Source: Pseudoclavibacter endophyticus
GTDB lineage: Bacteria > Actinomycetota > Actinomycetes > Actinomycetales > Microbacteriaceae
Direction of reading: 5' to 3'
Length of the DNA stretch: 64,000 bases
Assembly: GCF_008831085.1 (NCBI RefSeq)
Contig: NZ_WBJY01000001.1
Span: 1,984,001-2,048,000 of the forward strand
In this document: in pieces, positions 26,868-35,137 of the stretch
How positions within the stretch are numbered: position 1 is the first letter of the stretch
How the letters are laid out: every line of letters starts with the position of its first letter
Position numbers and translations under genes: made by a program
The notes under the pieces: generated by a model
The model's database searches: none
Seen by the model: only the letters and a program-made list of their open reading frames with translations
Told to the model about the DNA's origin: nothing

Positions 26868-28724
26868 TCAGGGTTTTCCCTTCCTGTCCCCGTCCGGCGC
26901 ATGCGCCGGATCCGACCTGCAGTGATCGAAACCTTCGTCCATCACAGCACACACCGCGTGCAACAGGACGAGATGGGCCTCCTGGACCACGGACGTCGAG
27001 CCGCCCGGCACGCACACTGCCTCGTCCGCGAGCTCGGCAAGCGGGTTCGGCCCCGGGCCGGTCAGGGCCCAGACGTGCAGGCCATGCCGCCTGGCCCGCC
27101 GGGCCGCCTCAAGGACGTTGGGACTCGTACCGCTCGTGGACAGCAGCAGCAGGATGTCGTCCGGGCGACCATGCGCCTCGACCTGCCGGGCGAAGACCTC
27201 GTCGGCGCCGTAGTCGTTGACGATGGCCGTCAGTGACGACGTCTCGGCCGACAGGCAGACGGCGGCCAGGGGCCGCCGCTCGTTCCGGAAGCGACCGACG
27301 AGTTCGGCGGTGAAGTGCTGCGCCTCGGCGGCGCTGCCGCCGTTGCCGGCGGCGAGCACCCGACCCCCGTCGCGCAGCAGCTCGTACAGGCGCCGTCCCC
27401 AGCGGTCCAGGAGTCCGGCCTCCGCTTCCACCTCCGCCAGGACGCGATCGAGCTCGATGCGGTGCTCTGCCAGCCGCCGACGTGTGGCGTCGGGCCGGCT
27501 CGGACGCTGCTCGGCGTACCCGGCGCGGGCCTCGTGGTAGGCCGCCTCGGTCAGCTCGGCGACGCGTTCCCAGGTGAAGCACTGCTGCACTCGCTCCCTG
27601 CCGGCGCGACCCATGCGATCGGCAAGCGCGGGGTCGTCTGCGAGGCGTCGGATGGCGCCAGCCGTTGCGCCCACATCCCGCGGCGGCACGAGCACACCGG
27701 TCGTCCCGTCGTCGATGCTGTCTAGCAGGCCGCCGACGGCGGAGCCGACCACTGGCCGGCCACAGGCCATGGCCTCGAGCGGCACAATGCCGAAGGGCTC
27801 GTACCACGGCGTGCAGGTCACGAGGTCGGCCGAGGCCAGCAGCCGCGCGGCGTCATCGCGGTCGACGCGTCCGACCAGCTCGACCCGGTCGGCCACGCCG
27901 TACTCCTCGGCCAGGGCCGTGAGGCGAACCGCCTCGGGGTCTTCGCCCAGTTCGCGGCGGTCGGGGCCTCCGGCCACGGTCAGCCGCGCGTTGGGCACCT
28001 GAGCGAGCGCCCGCACGACGACGTCGACGCCCTTGCGTTCGACGAGCCGTCCGAGCGCCACGACGTGGGCGGGCTCATCCGGATTCCGCCGGGGCCGCCC
28101 TGCGGCCGCCGGGGCGAACGCTTCCGCGTCGACGCCGCAGGGGACGATCCGGATGCGGTCCGGATCGGCACCGAGGCCCATCAGCTCGTCGACCTCGTCG
28201 CGGCAGGTCGCCAGCACCAGCTGGTTGTCGGAGACAAGGAGCGCTTCGGTCGCGAGGCGGCTCGCCGGGCTCGTGTCGGCCGAGCCCTGGTATCGGCGCT
28301 TGACCGAGCCGAGGGCGTGGAAGGTCTGGACGGCAGGGATGCGCGCGGCCCTCGCGGCGGCCGTCGCCGCCATTCCCGACATCCAGAAATGACCGTGCAC
28401 GAGGTCCGGGACGCCGTTCCGGCGCCAGTCCGCCGACATCCACCGTGCGAACTCGCCCATGTACGGCTCGAGCTCATCCTTCGGCAGGGTCGTCGGAGGC
28501 CCGGCCGACACGTGCACGACGGTCACGCCGGGCGCCGCCTCGACGGTCTCCGGCAGTGCTGCGTCGTCCCTCCTGGTGTAGACCCGCACCCGGTGGCCGC
28601 GGCGCCCCAGCTGCGTGGCCAGGGATGCCACGAAGACGTTCTGCCCGCCCGCATCGACCCCGCCGAGCGCGGCGAGGGGCGAGGCGTGCTCCGAGACCAG
28701 AGCGATATCCATCGGTCCCGTCAT
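26868..28724 (-). CDS. GT4 glycosyltransferase fused to sedoheptulose 7-phosphate isomerase (GmhA)
   Basis: 618 residues. Residues 1-415 are a GT-B family 4 transferase (LGGVDAGGQNVFVA, HGHFWMSGM, VVALGRLVERKGVD and the EPFGIVPLEAMACG nucleotide-sugar site). Residues 440-605 are a complete GmhA SIS domain: AAGNGGSAAEAQHFTAEL (about 458-475, including the His and Glu matching E. coli GmhA), SAETSSLTAIVNDYG, STSGTSPNVLEAA and VVQEAHLVLLHAVC with the late catalytic His. The isomerase makes the heptose 7-phosphate that HldE then uses. Free-standing GmhA is about 190 residues and tetrameric, so the fusion implies an oligomeric transferase. Its ATGA start overlaps the upstream gene. Confidence 0.92.
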   Translation of the reverse strand: MTGPMDIALVSEHASPLAALGGVDAGGQNVFVASLATQLGRRGHRVRVYTRRDDAALPETVEAAPGVTVVHVSAGPPTTLPKDELEPYMGEFARWMSADWRRNGVPDLVHGHFWMSGMAATAAARAARIPAVQTFHALGSVKRRYQGSADTSPASRLATEALLVSDNQLVLATCRDEVDELMGLGADPDRIRIVPCGVDAEAFAPAAAGRPRRNPDEPAHVVALGRLVERKGVDVVVRALAQVPNARLTVAGGPDRRELGEDPEAVRLTALAEEYGVADRVELVGRVDRDDAARLLASADLVTCTPWYEPFGIVPLEAMACGRPVVGSAVGGLLDSIDDGTTGVLVPPRDVGATAGAIRRLADDPALADRMGRAGRERVQQCFTWERVAELTEAAYHEARAGYAEQRPSRPDATRRRLAEHRIELDRVLAEVEAEAGLLDRWGRRLYELLRDGGRVLAAGNGGSAAEAQHFTAELVGRFRNERRPLAAVCLSAETSSLTAIVNDYGADEVFARQVEAHGRPDDILLLLSTSGTSPNVLEAARRARRHGLHVWALTGPGPNPLAELADEAVCVPGGSTSVVQEAHLVLLHAVCAVMDEGFDHCRSDPAHAPDGDRKGKP

Positions 28725-29680
28725 GCGACCACCCGCTCGGTCAAGGCGTCCCAGTCGGCGAGGAAGCGTTCGAGGCCGTACCGATCAAGGGCGTGGGCGC
28801 GCGCGGCCGCGCCGGCGTCGGCGGCCAGGCCCGGGTCGTCGAGCCACTGCCGGCCGCGGTGCTGCAACTCGGCGGGATCGTTGCTGAGCAGCCCGGCCGA
28901 GGCGGGCACGGCACGGGGGGCCTCCGTGGTCGACAGTGCGAGCACGGGCATCCCGAGGGTCATCGCCTCAAGCAGCGCCAATCCGAGGCTTGTCCACCGG
29001 TACGGGTGGAAGTACGCACGGTGCGCGGCCATCGCCCGGTGCAGCTCGGATTGCCGGAAGTTCTCGTGCAGGCGCCCGTCCAGCCAGGGCGCCGCATCCG
29101 CCAGCTGGTCCATGCCCATGCCGTAGACGTCGACGGGTAGTTCGCGGGAGAGCTTCAGCATCACGTCGGTGCCGGCGACGCGGGTGCGGCGCACCGGCTC
29201 GTTCACGACGACGGCGAGCGAGGGCCGCTCCCCCGTGTACAGGTGGCCGGGGTCGCAGATGCCGTGCTCGATGACGTCGGTGGGAGCCGTACCGGTGTCC
29301 CACATCATCCGGTTGAAGTGCGTGACGTGCACGACCGGAATCGCGGTCTGGTCGGCGTACGGATGGCGGGAGGCGGATGCCGTTCCGGTCGGCGCGTTGT
29401 GCTCCAGATACACGGCGGGCACGTCGATGCCGGCCCGCAGCCCGGTCCACGTCTCCAGGAGCTGTGCCTCGTGGGGCCGCTGCAGGATCACCAGGTCGGG
29501 GCGTTCTCCGGCCAATTCGCCGGCGGTCAGCTCGCGCGCCGACGCGGGCCAGTCCCACGTCTGGGCCCGGCCGCGGCCGTCGGGTCCTCGCTCGTCGTCC
29601 ATCGGCAGCAGATACTCGTGCCGACCCTGCACGAAGGCCGTCATCCAGGACCCGTGGACATGCCACATCAGGATTCTCAT
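28721..29680 (-). CDS. Glycosyltransferase (GT4-like, GT-B fold)
   Basis: 319 residues. ATG 29,680 has GGAGGGG 5 nt upstream and overlaps the preceding stop (ATGA). The N-terminal half is divergent (MRILMWHVHGSWMTAFVQG, then YLEHNAPTG). The C-terminal half has YFHPYRWTSLGLALLEAMTL, the usual family 4 donor-site block with its Glu, and ends with a typical helix. It is shorter than average, and the N-domain acceptor-binding part is atypical. The donor and acceptor are unknown. The neighbouring heptose and UDP-xylose genes are the obvious candidates for donor supply. Confidence 0.85.
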   Translation of the reverse strand: MRILMWHVHGSWMTAFVQGRHEYLLPMDDERGPDGRGRAQTWDWPASARELTAGELAGERPDLVILQRPHEAQLLETWTGLRAGIDVPAVYLEHNAPTGTASASRHPYADQTAIPVVHVTHFNRMMWDTGTAPTDVIEHGICDPGHLYTGERPSLAVVVNEPVRRTRVAGTDVMLKLSRELPVDVYGMGMDQLADAAPWLDGRLHENFRQSELHRAMAAHRAYFHPYRWTSLGLALLEAMTLGMPVLALSTTEAPRAVPASAGLLSNDPAELQHRGRQWLDDPGLAADAGAAARAHALDRYGLERFLADWDALTERVVA

Positions 29681-30786
29681 CTGTCCCCTCCGGGTGTGTG
29701 CAGGTGTCTGACGACGTCGTCGTCGGTGGATCGGGCGGCGACGGTTCGGCCGGCGAGCTCGGCGACCGCGGCGACCACCGCGGCCCCGCTGATCTCGCTC
29801 AGGCACGGATGGCCGGGCACCGGACATTCCCGGGCGCGGCTGTCCCGGCACGGCGCGCCCTGGTCGCCGAGCAGGCGAACCGGGACCCCGTACGGCCGCC
29901 AGCGTTCCGCCGGGACCACTGGCGAGAACAACGACACGACGGGCGTTCCGACGGCGGCCGAAAGGTGCGCCGGTCCGGTGTTGCCCACGACCGTGCAGTC
30001 CGCGGCCTCCAGTACGGCGGCGAGGCCGGCGAGGTCCGTGCTCCCGGCCAGGTCGAGCACCGTCGCGTCCGGGCATTCACGGCGAGCGCGCTCCACGGTC
30101 GCGGCGACCAGCTCGCGTTCGGACGAACCTCCCGTCAGGACGACGGCATGCCCGGCGGCGGCCAGCGCCGAGGCGAGCGAGCCGGCGTGCTCGGCCCGGA
30201 GGCCCCGCGCCGGAACTGAGGCGCCGGGGTGCAACACCACGTATCCCCGCGACCGCACCTCGACGGGCACGCGATCAGGCAGGGGCGGCAGTGGGCGCCG
30301 CACGTCCAGGCGAGGTCGATCCGGTCGCGGGGCACCCGCAGCGACGGCCGCTTCCAGGGCGGCCTCGACCTCGTGGCCGCCGCCGGGAGGGTCGGATCGC
30401 TTCAGCCGTACGTCGAGCAACGATCCGGGGTAGTCGACGCTCGTGCCCACGACGTGCGGGATGCCGGCCATTCTCGCCAGCAGGGCCACCGGCAGCGGGC
30501 TCTGGTGGAAGGACGTGAAGATCACGGCCTGGTCGTAGCCCCCATCACGCAGTCGTTCGATCAGCGAATGTACGGCTCGGGTGTCCACCGACGGCGGCCG
30601 GAGGCCAGACCAGGGTGCGTCGAACTCGAGGACAGCGTCGACGCCCGGCAGCAGCCGCGCGGCGGCCGCGCCGGAGGGTGAGGCGAGGAGGTCCACGGTG
30701 CCGATCCGCGACAGTGCGCGGATGGCGGGGCCGGTCAGCAGAACGTCGCCGTCGGAATCGAGTCGTACCGCCAGGATGCGCGTCAT
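29677..30786 (-). CDS. GT9 (heptosyltransferase-like) glycosyltransferase, copy B
   Basis: 369 residues beginning MTRILAVRLDSDGDVLLTGP, the classic family 9 N-terminus. VVLHPGASVPARGL and VVGNTGPAHLSAAVGTPVVS, followed by LFSPVVPAERW, are the donor-site motifs. It also has a Cys-containing C-terminal segment (CRDSRARECPVPGHPCL) found in many heptosyltransferase-like proteins. It starts within the stop of the previous gene (ATGA) and ends in the ATGA of the next. Two divergent GT9 enzymes in one operon suggest that at least two heptose residues, or two different acceptors, are used. Confidence 0.88.
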   Translation of the reverse strand: MTRILAVRLDSDGDVLLTGPAIRALSRIGTVDLLASPSGAAAARLLPGVDAVLEFDAPWSGLRPPSVDTRAVHSLIERLRDGGYDQAVIFTSFHQSPLPVALLARMAGIPHVVGTSVDYPGSLLDVRLKRSDPPGGGHEVEAALEAAVAAGAPRPDRPRLDVRRPLPPLPDRVPVEVRSRGYVVLHPGASVPARGLRAEHAGSLASALAAAGHAVVLTGGSSERELVAATVERARRECPDATVLDLAGSTDLAGLAAVLEAADCTVVGNTGPAHLSAAVGTPVVSLFSPVVPAERWRPYGVPVRLLGDQGAPCRDSRARECPVPGHPCLSEISGAAVVAAVAELAGRTVAARSTDDDVVRHLHTPGGDR

Positions 30787-32399
30787 ATGGATGACCGATC
30801 ACCGTCCCGGGGGCGGGACGGTGGCTGGGCGACGCCGCTCGCCCACGAGAGAACGAGCTCCACGGCCGTCGCCAGGTCGGGCGCGGTGACCGGGGCGTCC
30901 GCGATCTCTTCCTGGCGGGTCACGGGCGTCGGCACCAGCACCGAGCGGGCGCCGGCCGATTGCGCGGCCTCGACGTCCGCACCGATGTCGCCGATGACCA
31001 CGCACTCCTCCGGTCGCACGCCCAGGGCGTGGGCGGCGGCGAGCACCATGCCGGGCTGCGGTTTGCGGCAGGCGCAGTGCTCCGCCGGCCCGTGCGGGCA
31101 GATCTGCCACGAGTCGAAGGGCCCGAGGAGGTCATCCACCCGTGCGTTCACGGCGTCCACCTGATCGCGCGTGACGATTCCGCGCGCCACTCCGGACTGA
31201 TTCGTGATGACGGCGGTGCGCAAGCCCGCCGCCCGCACGCGCTGCACCAGCTCGCCCGCGCCGTCGACGGGCCGCACCTGTTGGGGATCGCCGTTGTAGG
31301 GGACGTCGTGGACGATCGTGCCGTCTCGGTCGAAGAGCACGGCCCGCGGGCGCACCGGCCACGGGCCGGTCGCCCGGTGCCGAAGCCAACCGCGCAGACG
31401 GTGCCACACCGCGACCGGCGGAATGGTCGCGCTGGTCATCGACATGCGGCGCAGTTCCGGGCGGAACTCCGGGTCGCCGGGCTGGGGGCCCGGTGCCATC
31501 CGCAGGCGCAGGAACCGTCCGTACAGCCCGGCCCACGCGAGCGCGCCGGCGCCGGCCAGGCGACCGGCACCGCGCCGTCCGGCCAGCCCGCCCAGGGTGC
31601 CCGCCACCGCGACGGCGGCGGCCACCGTCGTGGCCACGTGCCATCCGAATGCTCCTCCCGGCGCCCGGGCCAGTTCGCGCCACTGCGGGCCGTGGAGCCG
31701 GCGCATCAGTGCGTTGTCGGCGTTGCCGGCCTGAACGCGATGGCTCACCCAGTCGTCCGCCGGGCGAACGGGATGGAGGATGTGCCGGTTGCCGCGTTCG
31801 AGCCGGTATCCGGCGCGACGCACGCGGACGGCCAGGTCGGCGTCCTCGCGGTAGGCCCGCGGGAACCGCTCGTCGAATCCCCCGACCCTGTCGAGCGCGG
31901 ACCTGCGGTAGGCCATGTCTGCCGTGGCCCACTCGGCGTCCTGCAGCGAGGCCGTATTGCGTTCCCAGTCGGTTGGCCGGCGGCCCTCGGGCAGGGGAAC
32001 CACGATCCGGCCCTGGCTGGCTCCGGCCTCGGGCGGGCACGCCGCCAGATCAGCCGCGAGTTCCCGTGCCCACGTGGCGGGGAGCTCGACGTCGTCGTCG
32101 AGGAACGCGATCCACTCCACCGACGGGTCGATGGCGCGCCAGCCGCGGTTCCGGGCGGCGGCCGGCCCGCGACCGTAGCCGCGCACGACGCGCACGGGCG
32201 CGCCGCCCACGGCTGGCGTCAACGCGGCGAGTGGCGCTTCGCCCTCCGCGGGCGCACGTCGATCATCCACGATGACGATGTCGACCGGTCCCGGATGCCA
32301 TTCGTCGGTCGCCAGCGCGGCAATCGTGTCGAGGAGACGGTCCAGTGAGGGCCGGCCGACGGATGGGATGACGATGGCGAACGAGTGTTGCGTCCTCAT
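30783..32399 (-). CDS. GT2 glycosyltransferase fused to heptose-bisphosphate phosphatase (GmhB)
   Basis: 538 residues. Residues 1-250 are a GT2 transferase (FAIVIPSVGRPSL, VIVDDRRAP, FLDDDVELP, AYREDADLAVRV). A hydrophobic stretch at about 253-275 could dip into the membrane. Residues 350-515 are a HAD-IIIA phosphatase of the GmhB type: VLFDRDGTI (nucleophile Asp), ITNQSGVARG, the zinc-loop block with CPHGPAEHCACRKP and VIGDIGADVEAA. GmhB removes the C7 phosphate from heptose 1,7-bisphosphate between the two HldE steps. The start overlaps the carbamoyltransferase stop (ATGA). Both catalytic halves look intact. Confidence 0.92.
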   Translation of the reverse strand: MRTQHSFAIVIPSVGRPSLDRLLDTIAALATDEWHPGPVDIVIVDDRRAPAEGEAPLAALTPAVGGAPVRVVRGYGRGPAAARNRGWRAIDPSVEWIAFLDDDVELPATWARELAADLAACPPEAGASQGRIVVPLPEGRRPTDWERNTASLQDAEWATADMAYRRSALDRVGGFDERFPRAYREDADLAVRVRRAGYRLERGNRHILHPVRPADDWVSHRVQAGNADNALMRRLHGPQWRELARAPGGAFGWHVATTVAAAVAVAGTLGGLAGRRGAGRLAGAGALAWAGLYGRFLRLRMAPGPQPGDPEFRPELRRMSMTSATIPPVAVWHRLRGWLRHRATGPWPVRPRAVLFDRDGTIVHDVPYNGDPQQVRPVDGAGELVQRVRAAGLRTAVITNQSGVARGIVTRDQVDAVNARVDDLLGPFDSWQICPHGPAEHCACRKPQPGMVLAAAHALGVRPEECVVIGDIGADVEAAQSAGARSVLVPTPVTRQEEIADAPVTAPDLATAVELVLSWASGVAQPPSRPRDGDRSSI

Positions 32400-34036
32400 C
32401 GCGCGAAGAATCCCGCCCGGCGGACAAGGTGCGGTCCGAGCACCAGCGCGGCCACGGGTGCCGAGCCGAACAGTTCAAGGGCGTCACGGGGGTCGTCCAC
32501 CATGGGCCGTCCCGCCGTGTTGAGGCTGGTGTTGACGACCACGGGCACCCCGGTGCGCTCGCCGAACGCCCGGAGCAGGGCCGCGATGCCCGCATTCCCC
32601 TCATCGCTGACCGTCTGAATCCGGGCAGAGCCGTCCACGTGCGTGACGGCGGGAATGCGCTCCCGCCACTCCGGGAGCACCTCGTGCGTGAAGAGCATGT
32701 AGGGGCTCGGGATTGGGCCTCCGCGGAAGATCTCCGCGGCGCGCTCCTCGAGCACCATGGGGGCCACGGGTCGGAACTGCTCCCGGCCCTTGACGTCATT
32801 CAGCCGCTCGAGGTTCTCGGCGAGCATTGGATTCGCGATCAGGGAGCGGTGGCCGAGGGCCCGGGGGCCGAACTCGCTGCGGCCGTCGAACCAGGCGACG
32901 ACGCCGTTCTCTTCGAGGACCTCGGCGACCTCGCTGGCGAGCGCCTCCCGGGATCCGGGCGTCGTGAAGGGAACTTGCGCCGTGGTGAGCCACCTGGCCA
33001 GCTCGTCGTCGGTCCAGCTGCGCCCGAGGGCCGCCGTCGGCTCAGGATCGGCGAGATCGCCGTCCCGTTGAGCGAGGGTCAGGGCGGCGCCCAATGCGGT
33101 CCCGGAGTCTCCTGACGCGGGCTGCACCCAGACGTCGTCGAAGCCGGCCTCGCGCCAGATGCGGGAATTGGCGACGCAGTTCAGTGCCGTCCCGCCGGCC
33201 ATCGTGAGGACGCGCTGGCCGGTCTGCTCGCGCAGCCACCGGGCGAGCTCAACCAGGGTCTCTTCGACGACGCACTGGACGGAGGCGGCGAGGTCGGCGT
33301 GGGCACCGCCCCAGGTCCCGTCGTCGATGCGCCGGGGGGCGAACCGCTCCCACTCGGGCGCACGTGCCGTGAAGCCGCCGTCTCCGGTGGCGTGCACGAA
33401 CTGGCGCAGCTCGTCCACGAAACGGGGGGTGCCGTAGGAGGCCAGGGCCATGACCTTGAACTCGTCTGACGAGCGGAGGAAGCCGAGGTGGTCGGTGAGC
33501 GACTCGTAGACGAGTCCGAGGGAATCCGGAAGCTCCTGGCGCGCGAGGATGGTCAATTCCCCGTCCACGTACTGGCCGGCAAGGTGCGAGTGCCGCTCAC
33601 CGCGCCCATCGGAGACGAGAACCGCGCCGGTGCGGTACGGGCCGGCCAGACCGGCCGAGGCGGCGTGCGCGACGTGGTGCTCGACGTAGGACACCTTCGA
33701 CGGGTCCAGACCGGGAAGTGCCTCGGCGATGAAGCCGGGGGCGCGACGGACGTAATCCAGCCGGATGTGGTCGTACGGGTCATCGGGGATCTCCGCCGCG
33801 ATCGCCGGGTCGAAGGAATACCCGACCCCGTCGAGCTCATCGGGGCTCACGCCGGCTTCGGCCAATGCCCAGCGCATGGACTGCTCCGGCAGCTCCCACG
33901 CCGAGAAGGGCACTGGCCGCTTCCCGTGCTTGCGTCGCGAGAACCGCTCCTCCTCGGAGGCGGCCACGACCTTGCCGTCGAGCACTACGACCGCGGCGGG
34001 GTCATGGAACGTTGCATTGATACCCAAGTAGCGCAC
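32396..34036 (-). CDS. NodU/CmcH-type O-carbamoyltransferase
   Basis: 546 residues. YLGINATFHDPAA at the N-terminus, VEHHVAHAASAG (metal-binding HHxxH, near residue 115), SDGRGE, FKVMALASYG, GGTALNCVANS and the C-terminal GRSEFGPRALGHRS with VNTSLNTAGRP are the family signature. The enzyme makes carbamoyl-adenylate from carbamoyl phosphate and ATP, then carbamoylates a hydroxyl, usually on a sugar. The start was set at GTG 34,036 (VRYLGINA); GTG 34,054 is an alternative and neither has a clear RBS. It lies 55 bp downstream of the pyruvyl-transferase-like gene. Carbamoylated heptose is a plausible product but unproven. Confidence 0.92.
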   Translation of the reverse strand: MRYLGINATFHDPAAVVVLDGKVVAASEEERFSRRKHGKRPVPFSAWELPEQSMRWALAEAGVSPDELDGVGYSFDPAIAAEIPDDPYDHIRLDYVRRAPGFIAEALPGLDPSKVSYVEHHVAHAASAGLAGPYRTGAVLVSDGRGERHSHLAGQYVDGELTILARQELPDSLGLVYESLTDHLGFLRSSDEFKVMALASYGTPRFVDELRQFVHATGDGGFTARAPEWERFAPRRIDDGTWGGAHADLAASVQCVVEETLVELARWLREQTGQRVLTMAGGTALNCVANSRIWREAGFDDVWVQPASGDSGTALGAALTLAQRDGDLADPEPTAALGRSWTDDELARWLTTAQVPFTTPGSREALASEVAEVLEENGVVAWFDGRSEFGPRALGHRSLIANPMLAENLERLNDVKGREQFRPVAPMVLEERAAEIFRGGPIPSPYMLFTHEVLPEWRERIPAVTHVDGSARIQTVSDEGNAGIAALLRAFGERTGVPVVVNTSLNTAGRPMVDDPRDALELFGSAPVAALVLGPHLVRRAGFFAR

Positions 34037-34091
34037 CGGGTCAGTCTTACACACGGTGGTCTCGACGAATCCGAGGGTGCGACACGACGTG

Positions 34092-35006
34092 TCAGCGCGC
34101 CACCAGACAGTCGAGCAGCTCCTCCAAGGCGCCCTGGACCAGCGCACCCGGGTCCAGTTGTGACGACGCACGGCTCGCCGCAGCTCGCCCATCCGCGAGG
34201 CACCACTCGAAGTGCGCGTGCAGGCTCGCCTCGCTGACGGCATCGGCCGCCAGCACGGCGGGCCAGCCCAGGGCCCGCGCCTGCGCGGTCACCTTCCCTC
34301 CGCCGTCCACGGGATCGAGCGCGAGGGCCGGCACGCCGGATCTCAGGGCGAGGACCAGGCCGTGCATGCGCATGGTGACCACCGCGTCGAGTCGACGGAT
34401 GACCGACTGCAGCTGTTCCGGCGTCGCGGGCAGGCGCCAGTCTCGCGGGTCGAGCCGGGTGTCCAGATCCAGGCGGGCGGCGTCGAACCCGGTCAGCCAG
34501 TGCCGGACGGTGTCGATCAGCGCATCGTGCCGCCGACGGGGCCCGTACTCCTGTTGGCCGGCGGTCAGGAAGACCCCGATCACGGGAGGGAGATCGTCGG
34601 CCGATGCAAGGGGTGCGACAGCGGCCAAATCGGGGCGGGGCTCGGAGTGCGGGTGGTCTCGGGCGATGACCCGGTGGAACCCCGCCACCACCGGGTCGGC
34701 CGGGTTGATGACGCTCACGCCGATGGCGATCCTGGTGCAGTGCGCGAAGCGGGCGTGCAGCTCGGCGATGGCGGTTCCAGTGGCCGGTCCGCAGGTGAAG
34801 ACCATATGCGTGTACGCCTGGGCATCGATGTCGTCAAGGGTCAGTCCCCCTGGCGGGCGCATGACCGGGCTCCAGGCGGTTTCGTACCGGATGCCGGCAT
34901 CCGTGAGGGCGGCGCCCACGGTGCGCATAGCCAGCACGTCCCCGGCCGTGGCCTCCCCGTGTAGAACGGACGGCCACCCGAGCAGGAGTACTCGGCGGCC
35001 GCTCAC
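34092..35006 (-). CDS. Polysaccharide pyruvyl transferase family protein
   Basis: 304 residues from GTG 35,006, which overlaps the stop of a short upstream ORF (GTGA) and has no RBS of its own. The recognisable part is the C-terminal VVTMRMHGLVLALRSGVPAL block, the hallmark of the PS_pyruv_trans (CsaB/WcaK) family, preceded by GVFLTAGQQEYGPRRR. These enzymes add a pyruvate ketal to sugars of cell-wall polymers, which can then hold S-layer proteins in Gram-positives. It is the first long gene of the operon. The N-terminal half is divergent, so the activity is not certain. Confidence 0.85.
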   Translation of the reverse strand: MSGRRVLLLGWPSVLHGEATAGDVLAMRTVGAALTDAGIRYETAWSPVMRPPGGLTLDDIDAQAYTHMVFTCGPATGTAIAELHARFAHCTRIAIGVSVINPADPVVAGFHRVIARDHPHSEPRPDLAAVAPLASADDLPPVIGVFLTAGQQEYGPRRRHDALIDTVRHWLTGFDAARLDLDTRLDPRDWRLPATPEQLQSVIRRLDAVVTMRMHGLVLALRSGVPALALDPVDGGGKVTAQARALGWPAVLAADAVSEASLHAHFEWCLADGRAAASRASSQLDPGALVQGALEELLDCLVAR

Positions 35007-35059
35007 GGGCGAACGCCGGAAACGGGAGTGGACAGGGCTGCGCCAACGTCGATTCGCAC
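35003..35059 (-). CDS. Putative leaderless leader peptide of the glycan operon (18 aa)
   Basis: A GTG at 35,059 lies exactly 6 nt after TACGTT, the leaderless-promoter spacing seen at other genes here. It opens an 18-codon frame (MRIDVGAALSTPVSGVRP) whose TGA overlaps the GTG of the pyruvyl-transferase-like gene as GTGA. The next gene lacks an RBS, so reinitiation or coupling from this ORF would explain its translation. The alternative is that the ORF is chance. No regulatory codon run or attenuator hairpin was seen. Confidence 0.4.
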   Translation of the reverse strand: MRIDVGAALSTPVSGVRP

Positions 35060-35065
35060 GCCCCC

Positions 35066-35071
35066 AACGTA
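35066..35071 (-). promoter_or_regulatory. -10 element of the glycan operon
   Basis: TACGTT on the minus strand, 6 nt before the leader GTG. The divergent methyltransferase promoter (TAGGCT at 35,126-35,131) lies about 55 bp away, so the two transcripts start within one short shared region. No clear -35 was found for either. Confidence 0.5.
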
Positions 35072-35137
35072 GCGATGGAACGGGGGCGGCGAGACCACAC
35101 GGAAGTCTGTGGCGCCGGTCGGCGTTAGGCTCCCGGC

